Positions 17,887-27,057 of a DNA stretch of 64,000 nt are shown here, in pieces. Within the stretch, counting starts at the first letter, position 1; every line of letters starts with the position of its first letter. This DNA is from Dysgonomonas sp. 25 (GTDB taxonomy: Bacteria > Bacteroidota > Bacteroidia > Bacteroidales > Dysgonomonadaceae), in assembly GCF_010501075.1 (NCBI RefSeq), contig NZ_QVMN01000005.1, positions 9,714 through 73,713 on the forward strand, given 5' to 3'. The notes beneath the pieces were generated by a model. It searched no databases and was not told the DNA's origin. It saw only the letters and a list, made by a program, of their open reading frames with translations. Position numbers and translations under genes: made by a program.

Positions 17887-17894
17887 TATTTTTG
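17887..17894 (+). promoter_or_regulatory. -7 box of the 225-residue membrane protein gene
   Basis: TATTTTTG, matching TAnnTTTG, 39-46 bases upstream of the start codon. The -33 box is unclear. Confidence 0.5.
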
Positions 17895-17932
17895 CTGCTG
17901 ATAACTTTACAAAACTTATTGAATCTGATATT

Positions 17933-18610
17933 ATGATACTATTTGGCTGGTACACTTTTCTCATCAAGTCGTATATGTTCGAAGAACTGGGCATACCGAC
18001 GGAAGATATTCAGGAAAATATGCGTGTAGAAGTGCGGCAGAAATGCTTCCATTTGTTTTGGATTCCATTTTTCAGCATTGGCAAGCTCTATGCGCTTCGC
18101 CGGGGCGACGGCAAATTGTATGAACTTCCGGCTGAAATGGAAAACTTTCTTCGCACACAGACTGTACACAAAACACCTTGGTATACCTATATCGGTTTGA
18201 TGTTGGTTGCAGCGGTTTGTCTCTTCTTTTGGGTAAATGGTAAATATGAAAGCTATCAGAGCAATAAACAATTGGAACAATTTTACGAGAAAAAGCACGA
18301 AGTAACTAATAATCCGCAGATAAAAGATGAATACATACTTTGGACTAATACCTTTTCGAATATTTTTGTAGCAGAGGTGGTAGATGTTAAATCAGACTCG
18401 GTGCAGATCAGCCTGTTAAAGAAAAAAGGACATGGTGAAGCGTCTGACGTGCTGTACGAACCTCAATGGGTGACCAAAGAAGAAATCGCTAATGCAGTAC
18501 CAATAAGAGAAATCCACTGCAAAGACAGCCTGCAATTGTATATCCCCGAATTAGGCGGTGTAACCTCTTATTCGATATACAGGATTCTACGAGGAATAGA
18601 TAAATATTGA
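17933..18610 (+). CDS. Hypothetical single-pass membrane protein
   Basis: 225 residues. An N-terminal soluble or amphipathic region (MILFGWYTFLIKSYMFEELG, residues 1-20) is followed near 38-57 by an FHLFWIPFFSIGKLYALRR-like segment. One clear membrane segment lies near 87-103 (YIGLMLVAAVCLFFWV), then a soluble C-terminal domain of about 120 residues. I recall similar N-terminal blocks in uncharacterised Bacteroidota proteins but cannot name a family. It is convergent with nadE, 12 bases apart. Confidence 0.65.
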   Translation: MILFGWYTFLIKSYMFEELGIPTEDIQENMRVEVRQKCFHLFWIPFFSIGKLYALRRGDGKLYELPAEMENFLRTQTVHKTPWYTYIGLMLVAAVCLFFWVNGKYESYQSNKQLEQFYEKKHEVTNNPQIKDEYILWTNTFSNIFVAEVVDVKSDSVQISLLKKKGHGEASDVLYEPQWVTKEEIANAVPIREIHCKDSLQLYIPELGGVTSYSIYRILRGIDKY

Positions 18611-18622
18611 CAGGTGCTCCGG

Positions 18623-20560
18623 TTAAATCCGGATATTATCCAATTCTTTCATCCACAAGGCTGCCGAAGCGTCGCTCACCATGCGCCAGTCGCCGCGAGG
18701 CGACAGGTTGACCGAGCCCACTTTAGGTCCGTCGGGCAGGCACGAGCGTTTGAACTGCTGCGAGAAGAATCGGCGGAAAAAGGCTTTCAGCCATTTCAGG
18801 ATGGTTTCCTTATCATATTCGTTGCCGAAAGCATGTTGCGCCAGGAAAAATATTTTTGCCGGACTGAATCCGCAACGCAGCACGTTATATAAAAAGAAGT
18901 CGTGCAGGACGTAAGGGCCTACTACATCTTCCGTTTTTTGTGCGATTTCCCCATTCTCATCGGCAGGGAGCAGTTCGGGGCTGACGGGGGTATCTACCAC
19001 ATCGTGCAATATCGTTTTCGACTGTTCGTCCATTTGCGTATCTGCCACCCATTTCACCAAGGTGCGGACTAATGTTTTCGGGATACCCGTATTCACGGCA
19101 TACATCGACATGTGGTCGCCGTTGTAGGTGCACCACCCGAGTGCCAGTTCCGACAGGTCGCCCGTGCCGATAACCAATCCGTTCACCTTGTTGGCATAAT
19201 CCATCAATATCTGGGTGCGTTCGCGCGCCTGGCTGTTTTCGTAGGTGATGTCATGCCTATTCGCGTCTTGATCTATATCCTTGAAATGCTGGTTGACGGC
19301 ATCGACAATAGATATCTCCACCGAAGTGATGCCTAACGATTTCATCAATTGTATGGCATTGCCGTATGTACGGTCGGTAGTCCCGAATCCGGGCATAGTG
19401 ATGCCGATAATATTTTCGCGCGAAATGCCCAGTTTGTCATACGCTTTCACCATCACCAAGAGGGCGAGAGTAGAATCCAGTCCGCCCGATACGCCTACCA
19501 CAGCCTTTTGGATGCTGGTATGCAACAGCCGCTTAGCCAATCCGCCGATTTGTATAGCGAATATCTCCTCGCAGCGCTCGTTCAGCAAAGCATCTTCGGT
19601 GGGTACAAACGGGGTAGGGTTGATATATCTGTTCAGCTCGATTTTCTTTTCAGGCTGCTCTATACGGATATAGCGGTAGCTGTTTTTCTCCTGCAAGTGG
19701 TATTCAGACAAAGAGAACGACTTGTTTTTCAGGCGGTCGTTCCGCAAGCGGTCGACGTCTATGTCGGCTGTTATCATCCGGTTCTCGAAAGAGAAACGTT
19801 CACCTTCCGACAGGATAGCGCCATTCTCGGCAATCAGGCTGCTGCCGCCGAAAACAACGTCGGTGGTGGATTCGCCATTGCCTGCCGCCGCATACACATA
19901 GCCTGCGATGCAACGTGCCGATTGCTGGCTGACAAGCGATTTGCGGTACAGGTGTTTGCCTGCCGTCTCGTTACTTGCCGAAAGGTTGAAAATAATATCC
20001 GCACCGAACAGCGAAGCATAGGATGATGGTGGAATCGGTGTCCATAGGTCTTCGCAGATATCGAGCGCAAAGTTGAACTCCGGCGTTTCGAAGATTAAAT
20101 CTATCCCCACCGGAATTTCTTTTCCGAAGATTTCGACCGATTTGCGGCTCAATTCGGCAGAAGAAGCAAACCAGCGTTTATCGTAAAACTCGTTATAGTT
20201 CGGCAGGAATGTTTTCGGGACAATCCCTCTGATTTCGCCACGATAGATGACTACGCCCGTGTTGTACAGCCTGTTGGCTATCTCGATGGGCGAGCCGGCG
20301 ACGATGATGATATTCAGGTTCTTTGTTTCCTCACAGATTTGCTTCAACGCAGCCAGAGCCCCGTCGATGAGCGGGCGCTGGTTGAATAAATCGTTGGCAG
20401 TGTAAGACGTTATGCCCATTTCGGGGAAAACGGCCGCTGATACGCCCTGCTTGTCGGCGCGGGTCGCCATATCGATTATCTGTCGGGCATTATAGTCGCA
20501 ATCGGCAACCTTCACGCTCGGTGTTGCTGCTGCAACGCGTACAAATCCGTAATTTATCAT
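18623..20560 (-). CDS. nadE: Glutamine-dependent NAD+ synthetase
   Basis: 645 residues in two domains. Residues 1-270 form a nitrilase-type glutaminase with catalytic Glu47 (FPEMGIT), Lys116 (VPKTFLPNY) and Cys169 (LDICEDLW). Residues about 310-645 are the NAD synthase domain with the PP-loop VGVSGGLDSTLALL. It amidates nicotinic acid adenine dinucleotide to NAD+ using glutamine and ATP in the cytoplasm. It is a single gene, divergent from marC across a 157-base region. Confidence 0.96.
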   Translation of the reverse strand: MINYGFVRVAAATPSVKVADCDYNARQIIDMATRADKQGVSAAVFPEMGITSYTANDLFNQRPLIDGALAALKQICEETKNLNIIIVAGSPIEIANRLYNTGVVIYRGEIRGIVPKTFLPNYNEFYDKRWFASSAELSRKSVEIFGKEIPVGIDLIFETPEFNFALDICEDLWTPIPPSSYASLFGADIIFNLSASNETAGKHLYRKSLVSQQSARCIAGYVYAAAGNGESTTDVVFGGSSLIAENGAILSEGERFSFENRMITADIDVDRLRNDRLKNKSFSLSEYHLQEKNSYRYIRIEQPEKKIELNRYINPTPFVPTEDALLNERCEEIFAIQIGGLAKRLLHTSIQKAVVGVSGGLDSTLALLVMVKAYDKLGISRENIIGITMPGFGTTDRTYGNAIQLMKSLGITSVEISIVDAVNQHFKDIDQDANRHDITYENSQARERTQILMDYANKVNGLVIGTGDLSELALGWCTYNGDHMSMYAVNTGIPKTLVRTLVKWVADTQMDEQSKTILHDVVDTPVSPELLPADENGEIAQKTEDVVGPYVLHDFFLYNVLRCGFSPAKIFFLAQHAFGNEYDKETILKWLKAFFRRFFSQQFKRSCLPDGPKVGSVNLSPRGDWRMVSDASAALWMKELDNIRI

Positions 20561-20647
20561 CTTCTTATCGAACTACGTTGTTTTTTCATTAGCAAATTAG
20601 CTTTTGGGCTAATTAGCCTATTAATTTTTACAAACTTACAAAAAACC

Positions 20648-20680
20648 TTTCACCGAACTATGAAAAATTGCTTACCTTTG
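20648..20680 (+). promoter_or_regulatory. Promoter of marC
   Basis: TTTC at 20648-20651 and TACCTTTG at 20673-20680 with a 21-base spacer. Just upstream (near 20592-20619) AATTAGC and GCTAATT form a short hairpin resembling the repeat between rpoB and rpoC. Confidence 0.55.
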
Positions 20681-20717
20681 TATAGAACGGTTTTCAATAT
20701 AACAATCGATTGGAATC

Positions 20718-21311
20718 ATGAGTTTAAGTCTGACCAACATCCTGAGCGCTTTTATGGTACTTTTCGCCCTGATAGATATTCTGGGTTCGGTGCCTATTTT
20801 CCTTAATTTTACGCGCGACGGGCGAAAGGTGGAACCGCTGAAAGCAGCCATTTATGCTTTCGTTATTATGACTATTTTTCTCTTCGTGGGCGAATGGGTA
20901 CTGAAACTGTTCAATGTGGATGTGTCGTCGTTTGCCATTGCCGGGGCGCTGGTCATCTTTATCATTTCCATCGAAATGGTGTTCGGTATCGAGATTTTCC
21001 GCAACGACGCGCCGGGAGGTTCGGCTACGCTTGTCCCTATCGTTTTTCCGCTGGTGGCCGGCCCGGGAACGTTTACGGCACTGCTTTCGATGCGTGCCGA
21101 GTATTCGTCGCCCGACATAATTATCGCTCTCTTTGCCAATCTGGTTATTGTATATTTCGTGCTGAAATACCTGAAAGTCGTCCAGCGGATTATTGGTATA
21201 GGCGGGGTATATGTTTTGCGCAAATTCTTCGGAATAATCCTGATGGCTTTATCCGTAAAGCTGTTTACCTCTAATATATCTGTTCTTTGGGCAAGTCTTA
21301 CAGGAAGTTAA
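20718..21311 (+). CDS. MarC-family integral membrane protein
   Basis: 197 residues with six hydrophobic segments and the family features FALIDILGSVPIFLNF (residues 16-31) and PIVFPLVAGPGTFTALLS. MarC proteins sit in the inner membrane; their transported substrate is not established and the link to antibiotic resistance implied by the name has been withdrawn. The following histidine kinase gene starts 65 bases downstream. Confidence 0.9.
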   Translation: MSLSLTNILSAFMVLFALIDILGSVPIFLNFTRDGRKVEPLKAAIYAFVIMTIFLFVGEWVLKLFNVDVSSFAIAGALVIFIISIEMVFGIEIFRNDAPGGSATLVPIVFPLVAGPGTFTALLSMRAEYSSPDIIIALFANLVIVYFVLKYLKVVQRIIGIGGVYVLRKFFGIILMALSVKLFTSNISVLWASLTGS

Positions 21312-21375
21312 ATTCTGCGGATACATACTATCCCGTAAACTTTGACGTTCAAAGACAAAGGAATATCTTTACCGG

Positions 21376-22524
21376 ATGAATTTCTCTAACAACAAGGCGT
21401 TATATAAGTATATCTTTGCGGCGATGGCAATCGTTATCGCATTCGGTTCGCTTATTATATCCAACATGCTGGTAGGAGATTTGTCCGAAGAGGAACGCAA
21501 TAAAATGACCATCTGGGCAGAAGCAACCAAAGATTTGGCAAGCAATTCCGAGGGGAGCAGCATGGAATTGATTTTTTTGATTCTCAACAGCAACAAGACC
21601 ATCCCTGTTATCCATTACGACAAAAAGACCGATCACTTCGATTCGGCTAATATAGACCTGCCCGCAGAAGGGCAGCAGGATTTCCTCCGTAAAGAGGCGA
21701 TGAAATTCAGCAAAAAGCACGAGCCGATTATTATCGAAGCCGAAGATTTCGAGCAGTTTGTCTATTACGACGATTCCTATACGCTCAAGCGCTTACAGGC
21801 TTTTCCTTATATTCAGTTAGGCGTGATGTTTGTCTTTGTGGCAACCTCTTTTCTGGCATTGCTTACGACCAAGCGTGCCGAGCAGGATCGCCTGTGGGTG
21901 GGGCTGACGAAAGAGACGGCTCACCAGTTGGGGACGCCTATCTCGTCACTCATCGCATGGGTGGAATATTTGCGGATGAAGGAGGTGGATGCGGATATTA
22001 CCGATAACATGGAGAAGGATATCGATCGCCTGCAGATAATCACCGATCGTTTTTCGAAGGTCGGTTCGGAAGCTACACTGGAAAAGAAAGACATTGCCGA
22101 CGCTATCCATCGGATAGTCAACTACCTGAGCGTGCGCATATCGAAGAAAGTGACTTTCACCTTCAACTTCCCCGACCAACCGCTATATGCCAACATCAAC
22201 GAAATCCTGTTCAGCTGGGTGATCGAAAACCTGACGAAGAATGCCGTAGACGCGATGAGCGGTCAGGGCGGTATCTCGTACACTATATTCGAAAAGAACC
22301 AGATAATCTATATCGACATCGAAGATTCGGGGAAGGGTATTCCGAAATCGAAATTCAAAGATATCTTTTCGCCGGGCTTCACCACCAAAACACGGGGCTG
22401 GGGGCTTGGGCTGTCGCTTGCCAAGCGCATTATCGAGAAATACCACAAAGGCAAAATATACGTCAAATCCTCGGATATAAATGTGGGGACGATTTTCCGC
22501 ATAGAGTTGAAAAGGACGGAGTAA
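21376..22524 (+). CDS. Membrane-bound sensor histidine kinase, orphan
   Basis: 382 residues. Membrane segments near residues 12-32 and 148-166 bracket a periplasmic sensor region of about 115 residues. The H box KETAHQLGTPISSL has the phosphoacceptor His183. The ATPase domain shows an N box (ENLTKNAVDAM), a G1 box (IEDSGKGIP) and a G2 region (GWGLGLSLAKRI). No response regulator gene adjoins, so its partner must lie elsewhere. The ligand is unknown. Confidence 0.92.
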   Translation: MNFSNNKALYKYIFAAMAIVIAFGSLIISNMLVGDLSEEERNKMTIWAEATKDLASNSEGSSMELIFLILNSNKTIPVIHYDKKTDHFDSANIDLPAEGQQDFLRKEAMKFSKKHEPIIIEAEDFEQFVYYDDSYTLKRLQAFPYIQLGVMFVFVATSFLALLTTKRAEQDRLWVGLTKETAHQLGTPISSLIAWVEYLRMKEVDADITDNMEKDIDRLQIITDRFSKVGSEATLEKKDIADAIHRIVNYLSVRISKKVTFTFNFPDQPLYANINEILFSWVIENLTKNAVDAMSGQGGISYTIFEKNQIIYIDIEDSGKGIPKSKFKDIFSPGFTTKTRGWGLGLSLAKRIIEKYHKGKIYVKSSDINVGTIFRIELKRTE

Positions 22525-22656
22525 TTTTGCTATATTTAGAGGTGAAGATCATTTAGCACACTGTGATATGGGTTTATATTGCTGTATGTCATTTTTTATA
22601 ATAAGGGAGAAGCTGATAACCCGATAATAGTAGGCAAAATATTTAAAATAATTATT

Positions 22657-22875
22657 ATGGCACAATTTAGTGTAAAACTCAAAAACAGTTTCAACCATAA
22701 AGGAATTCGTTTTGAAAAAGGAATGGGAGTCGAACTATTGTCTAATCAGACAAGTGCACCAAACTTATTGAGTGCGGGAAAACAAGAGATTGTTAATGCG
22801 TTTCATAGGAAATATGGAGTTACTTTAGAAAGTATTCATATTTCAAATAACTATCTGGAAGTGGTAAAGCTTTAG
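22657..22875 (+). CDS. DUF6140-like small protein
   Basis: 72 residues starting MAQFSVKLKNSF. The pattern KGIRFEKGMGVEL followed by a Gly/Asn-rich middle and AFHRKYGVTLE...YLEVVKL resembles the short Bacteroidota DUF6140 family, of unknown function, often found near mobile or accessory genes. An in-frame TTG 78 bases upstream would extend it but gives an unlikely N-terminus. It lies in a distinctly AT-rich segment (22525-23780) together with a broken gene, suggesting acquired DNA. Confidence 0.65.
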   Translation: MAQFSVKLKNSFNHKGIRFEKGMGVELLSNQTSAPNLLSAGKQEIVNAFHRKYGVTLESIHISNNYLEVVKL

Positions 22876-22929
22876 TATTGATATGGGCAGGGGAATATTC
22901 TCCTGCTTATTTGTTTAGAAATATGGCAA

Positions 22930-23622
22930 ATGAAAACATTAGAAATATTCAAAAATAAATGTAATACAATTTCTAAACAAATTGAGCAGATAGGGTTGGA
23001 TAACGATAGTTATTTTGTTATTGATGGTATAATCGAACTTGAGAAATATCTTCAAGCACAATATCATATTTTGTAGGTACTGAAGGAGGCAAATTCAGAA
23101 ATTGACTCGTGGAGTTATTCCGAAAAATTCAAGGATAAAGAATGGCTATATCGTTGCGGAAAAAGTGTCCCGACATTGAGAAGACTAATTTATACAACTT
23201 ATGGTATTTTGAGAAATTGTGAATGGAGTGAAATTCCAGATGCAAGCAACGAAGCATCTTTTGAACCATTGCAGGAAATTGCAATAATCAACATTAAGAA
23301 AATACCCGGAAGTAGTGTTTCTGAAAGCAATGTGATACAACAAGCCTATTATGATAATCAAGGATTGCTGAAGCGACAAATCGAAACATATAACCCGAAT
23401 ATCATAATATTTGGAAACACATTGCAATATTTTCACAAATCAGATTTTGACGGACTGGAAACGGCAGAAAAGCAAAATACAACGTATGGAAATGCTTTTT
23501 ATGACATTGGAGATAGATTGTATATTCATACTTGGCATCCGGCTATTCGAGGAGCAGGGTTTACAGATGAGAATTATGTTATGGATATTGTAAATATTGT
23601 AAGAAACTGGGAGAAAGAGTGA
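22930..23622 (+). pseudogene. Uracil-DNA-glycosylase-like gene broken by an in-frame amber codon
   Basis: One open frame runs from ATG 22930 to the TGA ending at 23622, interrupted only by TAG at 23074-23076 (codon 49 of 230). Around it the reading is YHIL-stop-VLKEANS. Relatives with an ILW(V/I)LKE core suggest the codon was TGG (Trp). The downstream part has AIINIKKIPG, NPNIIIFGNTLQYF and YIHTWHPA, resembling the uracil-DNA glycosylase superfamily. Translation could restart at TTG 23176 to give about 148 residues, but that lacks the N-terminal catalytic segment. It sits in an AT-rich patch beside a DUF6140-like gene. The family call is moderate. Confidence 0.7.
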
Positions 23623-23732
23623 AACTCAATCGACAAAAATAAAAATATAGCTATTACAAAACCTCAAACGTCAAGCGATAATAATAAAAAGGCAATATTT
23701 CCAAATGTGACCTCTCTTTACGAGAATCTTCT

Positions 23733-23740
23733 TATATTTG
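23733..23740 (+). promoter_or_regulatory. -7 box of the DKNYY protein gene
   Basis: TATATTTG, an exact consensus match, 41-48 bases upstream of the start codon. Confidence 0.5.
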
Positions 23741-23780
23741 CTTAATATCATTTACACATCACACCATAAAACTTACACAC

Positions 23781-25511
23781 ATGAAAAAGCTGCTATTTAT
23801 CCTTTGTTTACTTCCTTTATTGTCATTGACATGTTGTGCCCAAAAGGCATCAGCTCCACCTTCACGCGAACTACCTGCGCAGGTCGATTCTGTTGTTTTC
23901 GACGGGGGACGGGGATACAAATATGTCGAAAAGCCCCTGTATATCAAAAATAAAACGAATGTTATCTTTCAACATTTCAATACCCGCAAGATATTTTATC
24001 CTGACATGAAATCGTTCCGGGTACTCAATCAGGTTGACGATAGCGGCCTTGCCGTCGACAAGAATGGTATCTACTTTCAGGGTACATTTATCAAAGCCGA
24101 TACGGCAGGAATCAAGATCATAGGGCGCGACAATAACTATTCCAACTATCAATGGCTGTGGAAAAACAAGGAGAAGGTTTTTAAGAATATGAAAGAAGTG
24201 CCGGACGTTGATGCCGCAAGCTTCGAAACAATCGAATGCCTCAACGGAATGTATTTCAAGGATAAAAACTATGTCTATTACTTCGACAAGAAGCTGAAAG
24301 GCTCCGATGGACCGAGTGTGAGTAAATCGTGCGAAGGTATGTGCTATGACAAGAATCAGGTATATGTCGACGGGAAGATAGCCCAGTATAAAGGCAAAAA
24401 GCTGCAACCTGTAAACGATGCCTTGGCAAAGACCGATACGGAAGTTATCAATGTGCCGACAATGAAGCCCGTAGCAGGCATCGACGCTGCTTCGTTGAAA
24501 AAACTGTCGCGCCAGTATTCGATGGACAAATACCATGTATATTACGGCACGACAAAACTGCCTGTTCCTACGGCTCGCCTGAAAAATGTAAAGGTGTGGG
24601 ATCAGGTCAATCGCGCCTATGTGAGCGACGGTGTAAAGGTATATATAACCGATGCCAAGTATCACGACGGAACACTGGAAGATAAGCTCGACGCCAAGAG
24701 CTTCGGCATGCTTCCTCATTCCGATTTCTGTTTCGACAAAAACGGAGTATACGAAAGAGAATATATCGAAAAAGAACAGAAAGTTATTCTGAAGAAATTC
24801 CCTTTTAAATACACCGTTCCGCTGACGACCGAAAACACTTTTATCACCGACCACAATTATTATATAGTCTATGTCAATCAGGCCTATAACCCGTGGGATG
24901 ATAAAATATACTTCGACCTGACCGACAAAGAAATAGAGCACGTTAAACAGGGCGGTTTCCTTTCCGATAAAAAGAATGTTGACGTTGATGAAGAAGCGAC
25001 TTCGCTCGGATATTATTACAGCCGCAAAGGGAATACTGTTTGGTACATGGGGCGATCGGAGCTATCGGGTATCGAAGACGTAGACAGCTTCGAGCCGATA
25101 AACTATCACTATTCGAAAGATAAGAAGAATGTTTATTTCCTCGTTCAGGATTATTATGGAGACAACGGTTGGGTATATCAAATGCATCCTATACCCGGCG
25201 CAGATCCGGCCACGTTCGAGGTAGGTGTGCTGACATACGACAAAGAGAATGTGTATGTAGGCACCGAAAATCTGACAAATATCAGCAGCAGAGGGATAGA
25301 ATTTCTGGCGGTATTTAGCGGCTATCGTCCCGGATGCGGTATGGACACGACGCCTTCTTCTAATTATATTTTCCTGCGGAATGAAGATGGTTTTTGGGTT
25401 GTTGCAAGTACATATAGGATGAACGAAAAACAGCATATTTACTATCTGGGCAAAACATTCAACCCTAAATGGAACAAGGTGTTCGAGGATTTTGAATTTC
25501 CTGCCCGATAA
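23781..25511 (+). CDS. DKNYY-family exported protein, probable lipoprotein
   Basis: 576 residues. The signal sequence ends LLSLTCCAQK, where a lipobox-like LSLTC would make it a lipoprotein. The mature part has many short repeats of the DKNYVYY type (KDKNYVYYFDKK, YDKNQVYVDGK, SMDKYHVYYGTT, DKKNVYFLVQ, YDKENVYVGTE), the hallmark of the DKNYY family of unknown function. These likely form a beta-rich repeat fold outside the inner membrane. It is a single gene with its own promoter, followed by the POT-type transporter gene after 79 bases. Confidence 0.85.
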   Translation: MKKLLFILCLLPLLSLTCCAQKASAPPSRELPAQVDSVVFDGGRGYKYVEKPLYIKNKTNVIFQHFNTRKIFYPDMKSFRVLNQVDDSGLAVDKNGIYFQGTFIKADTAGIKIIGRDNNYSNYQWLWKNKEKVFKNMKEVPDVDAASFETIECLNGMYFKDKNYVYYFDKKLKGSDGPSVSKSCEGMCYDKNQVYVDGKIAQYKGKKLQPVNDALAKTDTEVINVPTMKPVAGIDAASLKKLSRQYSMDKYHVYYGTTKLPVPTARLKNVKVWDQVNRAYVSDGVKVYITDAKYHDGTLEDKLDAKSFGMLPHSDFCFDKNGVYEREYIEKEQKVILKKFPFKYTVPLTTENTFITDHNYYIVYVNQAYNPWDDKIYFDLTDKEIEHVKQGGFLSDKKNVDVDEEATSLGYYYSRKGNTVWYMGRSELSGIEDVDSFEPINYHYSKDKKNVYFLVQDYYGDNGWVYQMHPIPGADPATFEVGVLTYDKENVYVGTENLTNISSRGIEFLAVFSGYRPGCGMDTTPSSNYIFLRNEDGFWVVASTYRMNEKQHIYYLGKTFNPKWNKVFEDFEFPAR

Positions 25512-25520
25512 AAGCCCGAT

Positions 25521-25551
25521 TTTGTAGCGAAGCAATATTTTCCTATTTTTG
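25521..25551 (+). promoter_or_regulatory. Canonical promoter of the POT-type transporter
   Basis: TTTG at 25521-25524 and TATTTTTG at 25544-25551 with a 19-base spacer: a textbook Bacteroidota -33/-7 pair, 40 bases before the start codon. Confidence 0.75.
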
Positions 25552-25590
25552 CAGGCAACGAATCTTCCTGTAAACAATTAAACAACCATA

Positions 25591-27057
25591 ATGGCAAAAT
25601 TTTCAAGAGCTTTCTGGGTTGCCAATTCGGTCGAATTACTCGAGCGGTTGGCTTACTATGCAGTATTTATTTCGCTTACGCTTTACCTATCGGATATATG
25701 GAGCTTCAAAGATTCAACGGCTGCTATCATAGCCGGATCATTCTCGGCACTCCTCTATTTTCTCCCTACCTTCTTAGGCGCTTATTCCGATAAGATCGGT
25801 TTCCGCAGAGCGATAATGCTGGCATTTACTCTCCTTTCCATCGGTTATTTGGGATTGGCTATTTTGCCTACCATGCTCGAGAGTGCCGGATTGGTGACCT
25901 ACGGTGCGGCCAATGCTTCGGTGTTGAATCCCGACAGCGTAATGGATCAGATAATAGGGGCATGTAAAGACTTCTTCGTTTCCATCGGCGTAGGAGATTT
26001 CGGACGGCATACCCAGTTTACGGGCTTGGAAAGCAGCATACAACGCTGGACAATTGTGCCTGTCTTGTTGTTTATCGTTTTGGGAGGCGCCTTTATCAAG
26101 TCCGTTATTTCGGGTACGGTTGCCAAAGAAACAACTGCCGATACCCGTGCGCGTGGCTTTGCTATTTTCTATATGATGGTCAATATCGGAGCTTTCACGG
26201 GGAAAACATTCGTCGATCCCTTGCGTAAAGCTTTGGGCGATCAGGGGATGATTTATCTGAATTACTGCTCGGCAACTGCTACCATATTAGCCCTTGTATT
26301 GGTGTTTTTCTTTTATAAATCGGCAAAGACGGACGGACAAGGAAAATCTTTCTCCGAGATATGGACAGCTTTCCTCAAAGTATGCAGCAACGGACGCCTT
26401 ATCGCGCTCATCCTCATAACGAGTGGTTTCTGGATGGTGCAACAGCAGATGTACGCTTCGATGCCAAAATATGTTATTCGTATGGTAGGCCCGGATGCTT
26501 CGCCCGGATGGATTGCCAATGTGAATCCTTTAGTGGTTTTCCTGCTGGTGAATCTGGTGACAAGTATTATGAAAAAACGTTCGGCTCTGTCGTCTATCAT
26601 GGTGGGGATGTTTATTATACCCATTTCGGCACTTATCATGGCAGGAGGTAACCTGTTGCCCGCGGGAGATATACTGGGGCTTCACCCTGTTACCTTTATG
26701 ATGATTGTGGGGATTGCCTTTCAGGCAATTGCCGAATGTTTTATTTCGCCACGTTTCCTCGAATACTTTTCGTTGCAGTCGCCGAAAGGAGAAGAGGGGC
26801 TTTATCTCGGATTCAGCCACCTGCACTCATTCTTTTCATCTATTATAGGATTCTTTATTTCGGGATTCCTGCTCGAAGCCTTTTGTCCCGATCCGAAAAC
26901 GCTTCCTCCGGGAACGGATTATGCGGCCGCTACGGCACATGCACACTATCTCTGGTTAGTCTTCTTCGGTATCGGATTGGTCTCAGCTATCGCGCTGATT
27001 ATCTATGGGCGCGTCGTGAAAGGAATAGACAAAAGAAAGGGGCTGATAAAATCATAA
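25591..27057 (+). CDS. POT/PTR-like peptide transporter of the major facilitator superfamily
   Basis: 488 residues with about twelve to fourteen membrane segments. The proton-coupling motif ExxER is present as E15-L-L-E18-R19, followed by LAYYAVF, as in proton-dependent oligopeptide transporters. GAYSDKIGFRRAIM near residues 63-76 is the MFS loop. The second half has FMMIVGIAFQAIAECFISPRFLEY, resembling the POT segment with a conserved Glu-x-x-x-Ser/Pro. It probably imports di- or tripeptides. Its last six bases overlap the end of mutY on the other strand. Confidence 0.85.
   Translation: MAKFSRAFWVANSVELLERLAYYAVFISLTLYLSDIWSFKDSTAAIIAGSFSALLYFLPTFLGAYSDKIGFRRAIMLAFTLLSIGYLGLAILPTMLESAGLVTYGAANASVLNPDSVMDQIIGACKDFFVSIGVGDFGRHTQFTGLESSIQRWTIVPVLLFIVLGGAFIKSVISGTVAKETTADTRARGFAIFYMMVNIGAFTGKTFVDPLRKALGDQGMIYLNYCSATATILALVLVFFFYKSAKTDGQGKSFSEIWTAFLKVCSNGRLIALILITSGFWMVQQQMYASMPKYVIRMVGPDASPGWIANVNPLVVFLLVNLVTSIMKKRSALSSIMVGMFIIPISALIMAGGNLLPAGDILGLHPVTFMMIVGIAFQAIAECFISPRFLEYFSLQSPKGEEGLYLGFSHLHSFFSSIIGFFISGFLLEAFCPDPKTLPPGTDYAAATAHAHYLWLVFFGIGLVSAIALIIYGRVVKGIDKRKGLIKS

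Noticed and set aside
23074-23076. The TAG codon as programmed recoding (selenocysteine- or pyrrolysine-like)
   Set aside because: The site corresponds to an expected Trp, one base change explains it, and no recoding hairpin or special tRNA was noticed.
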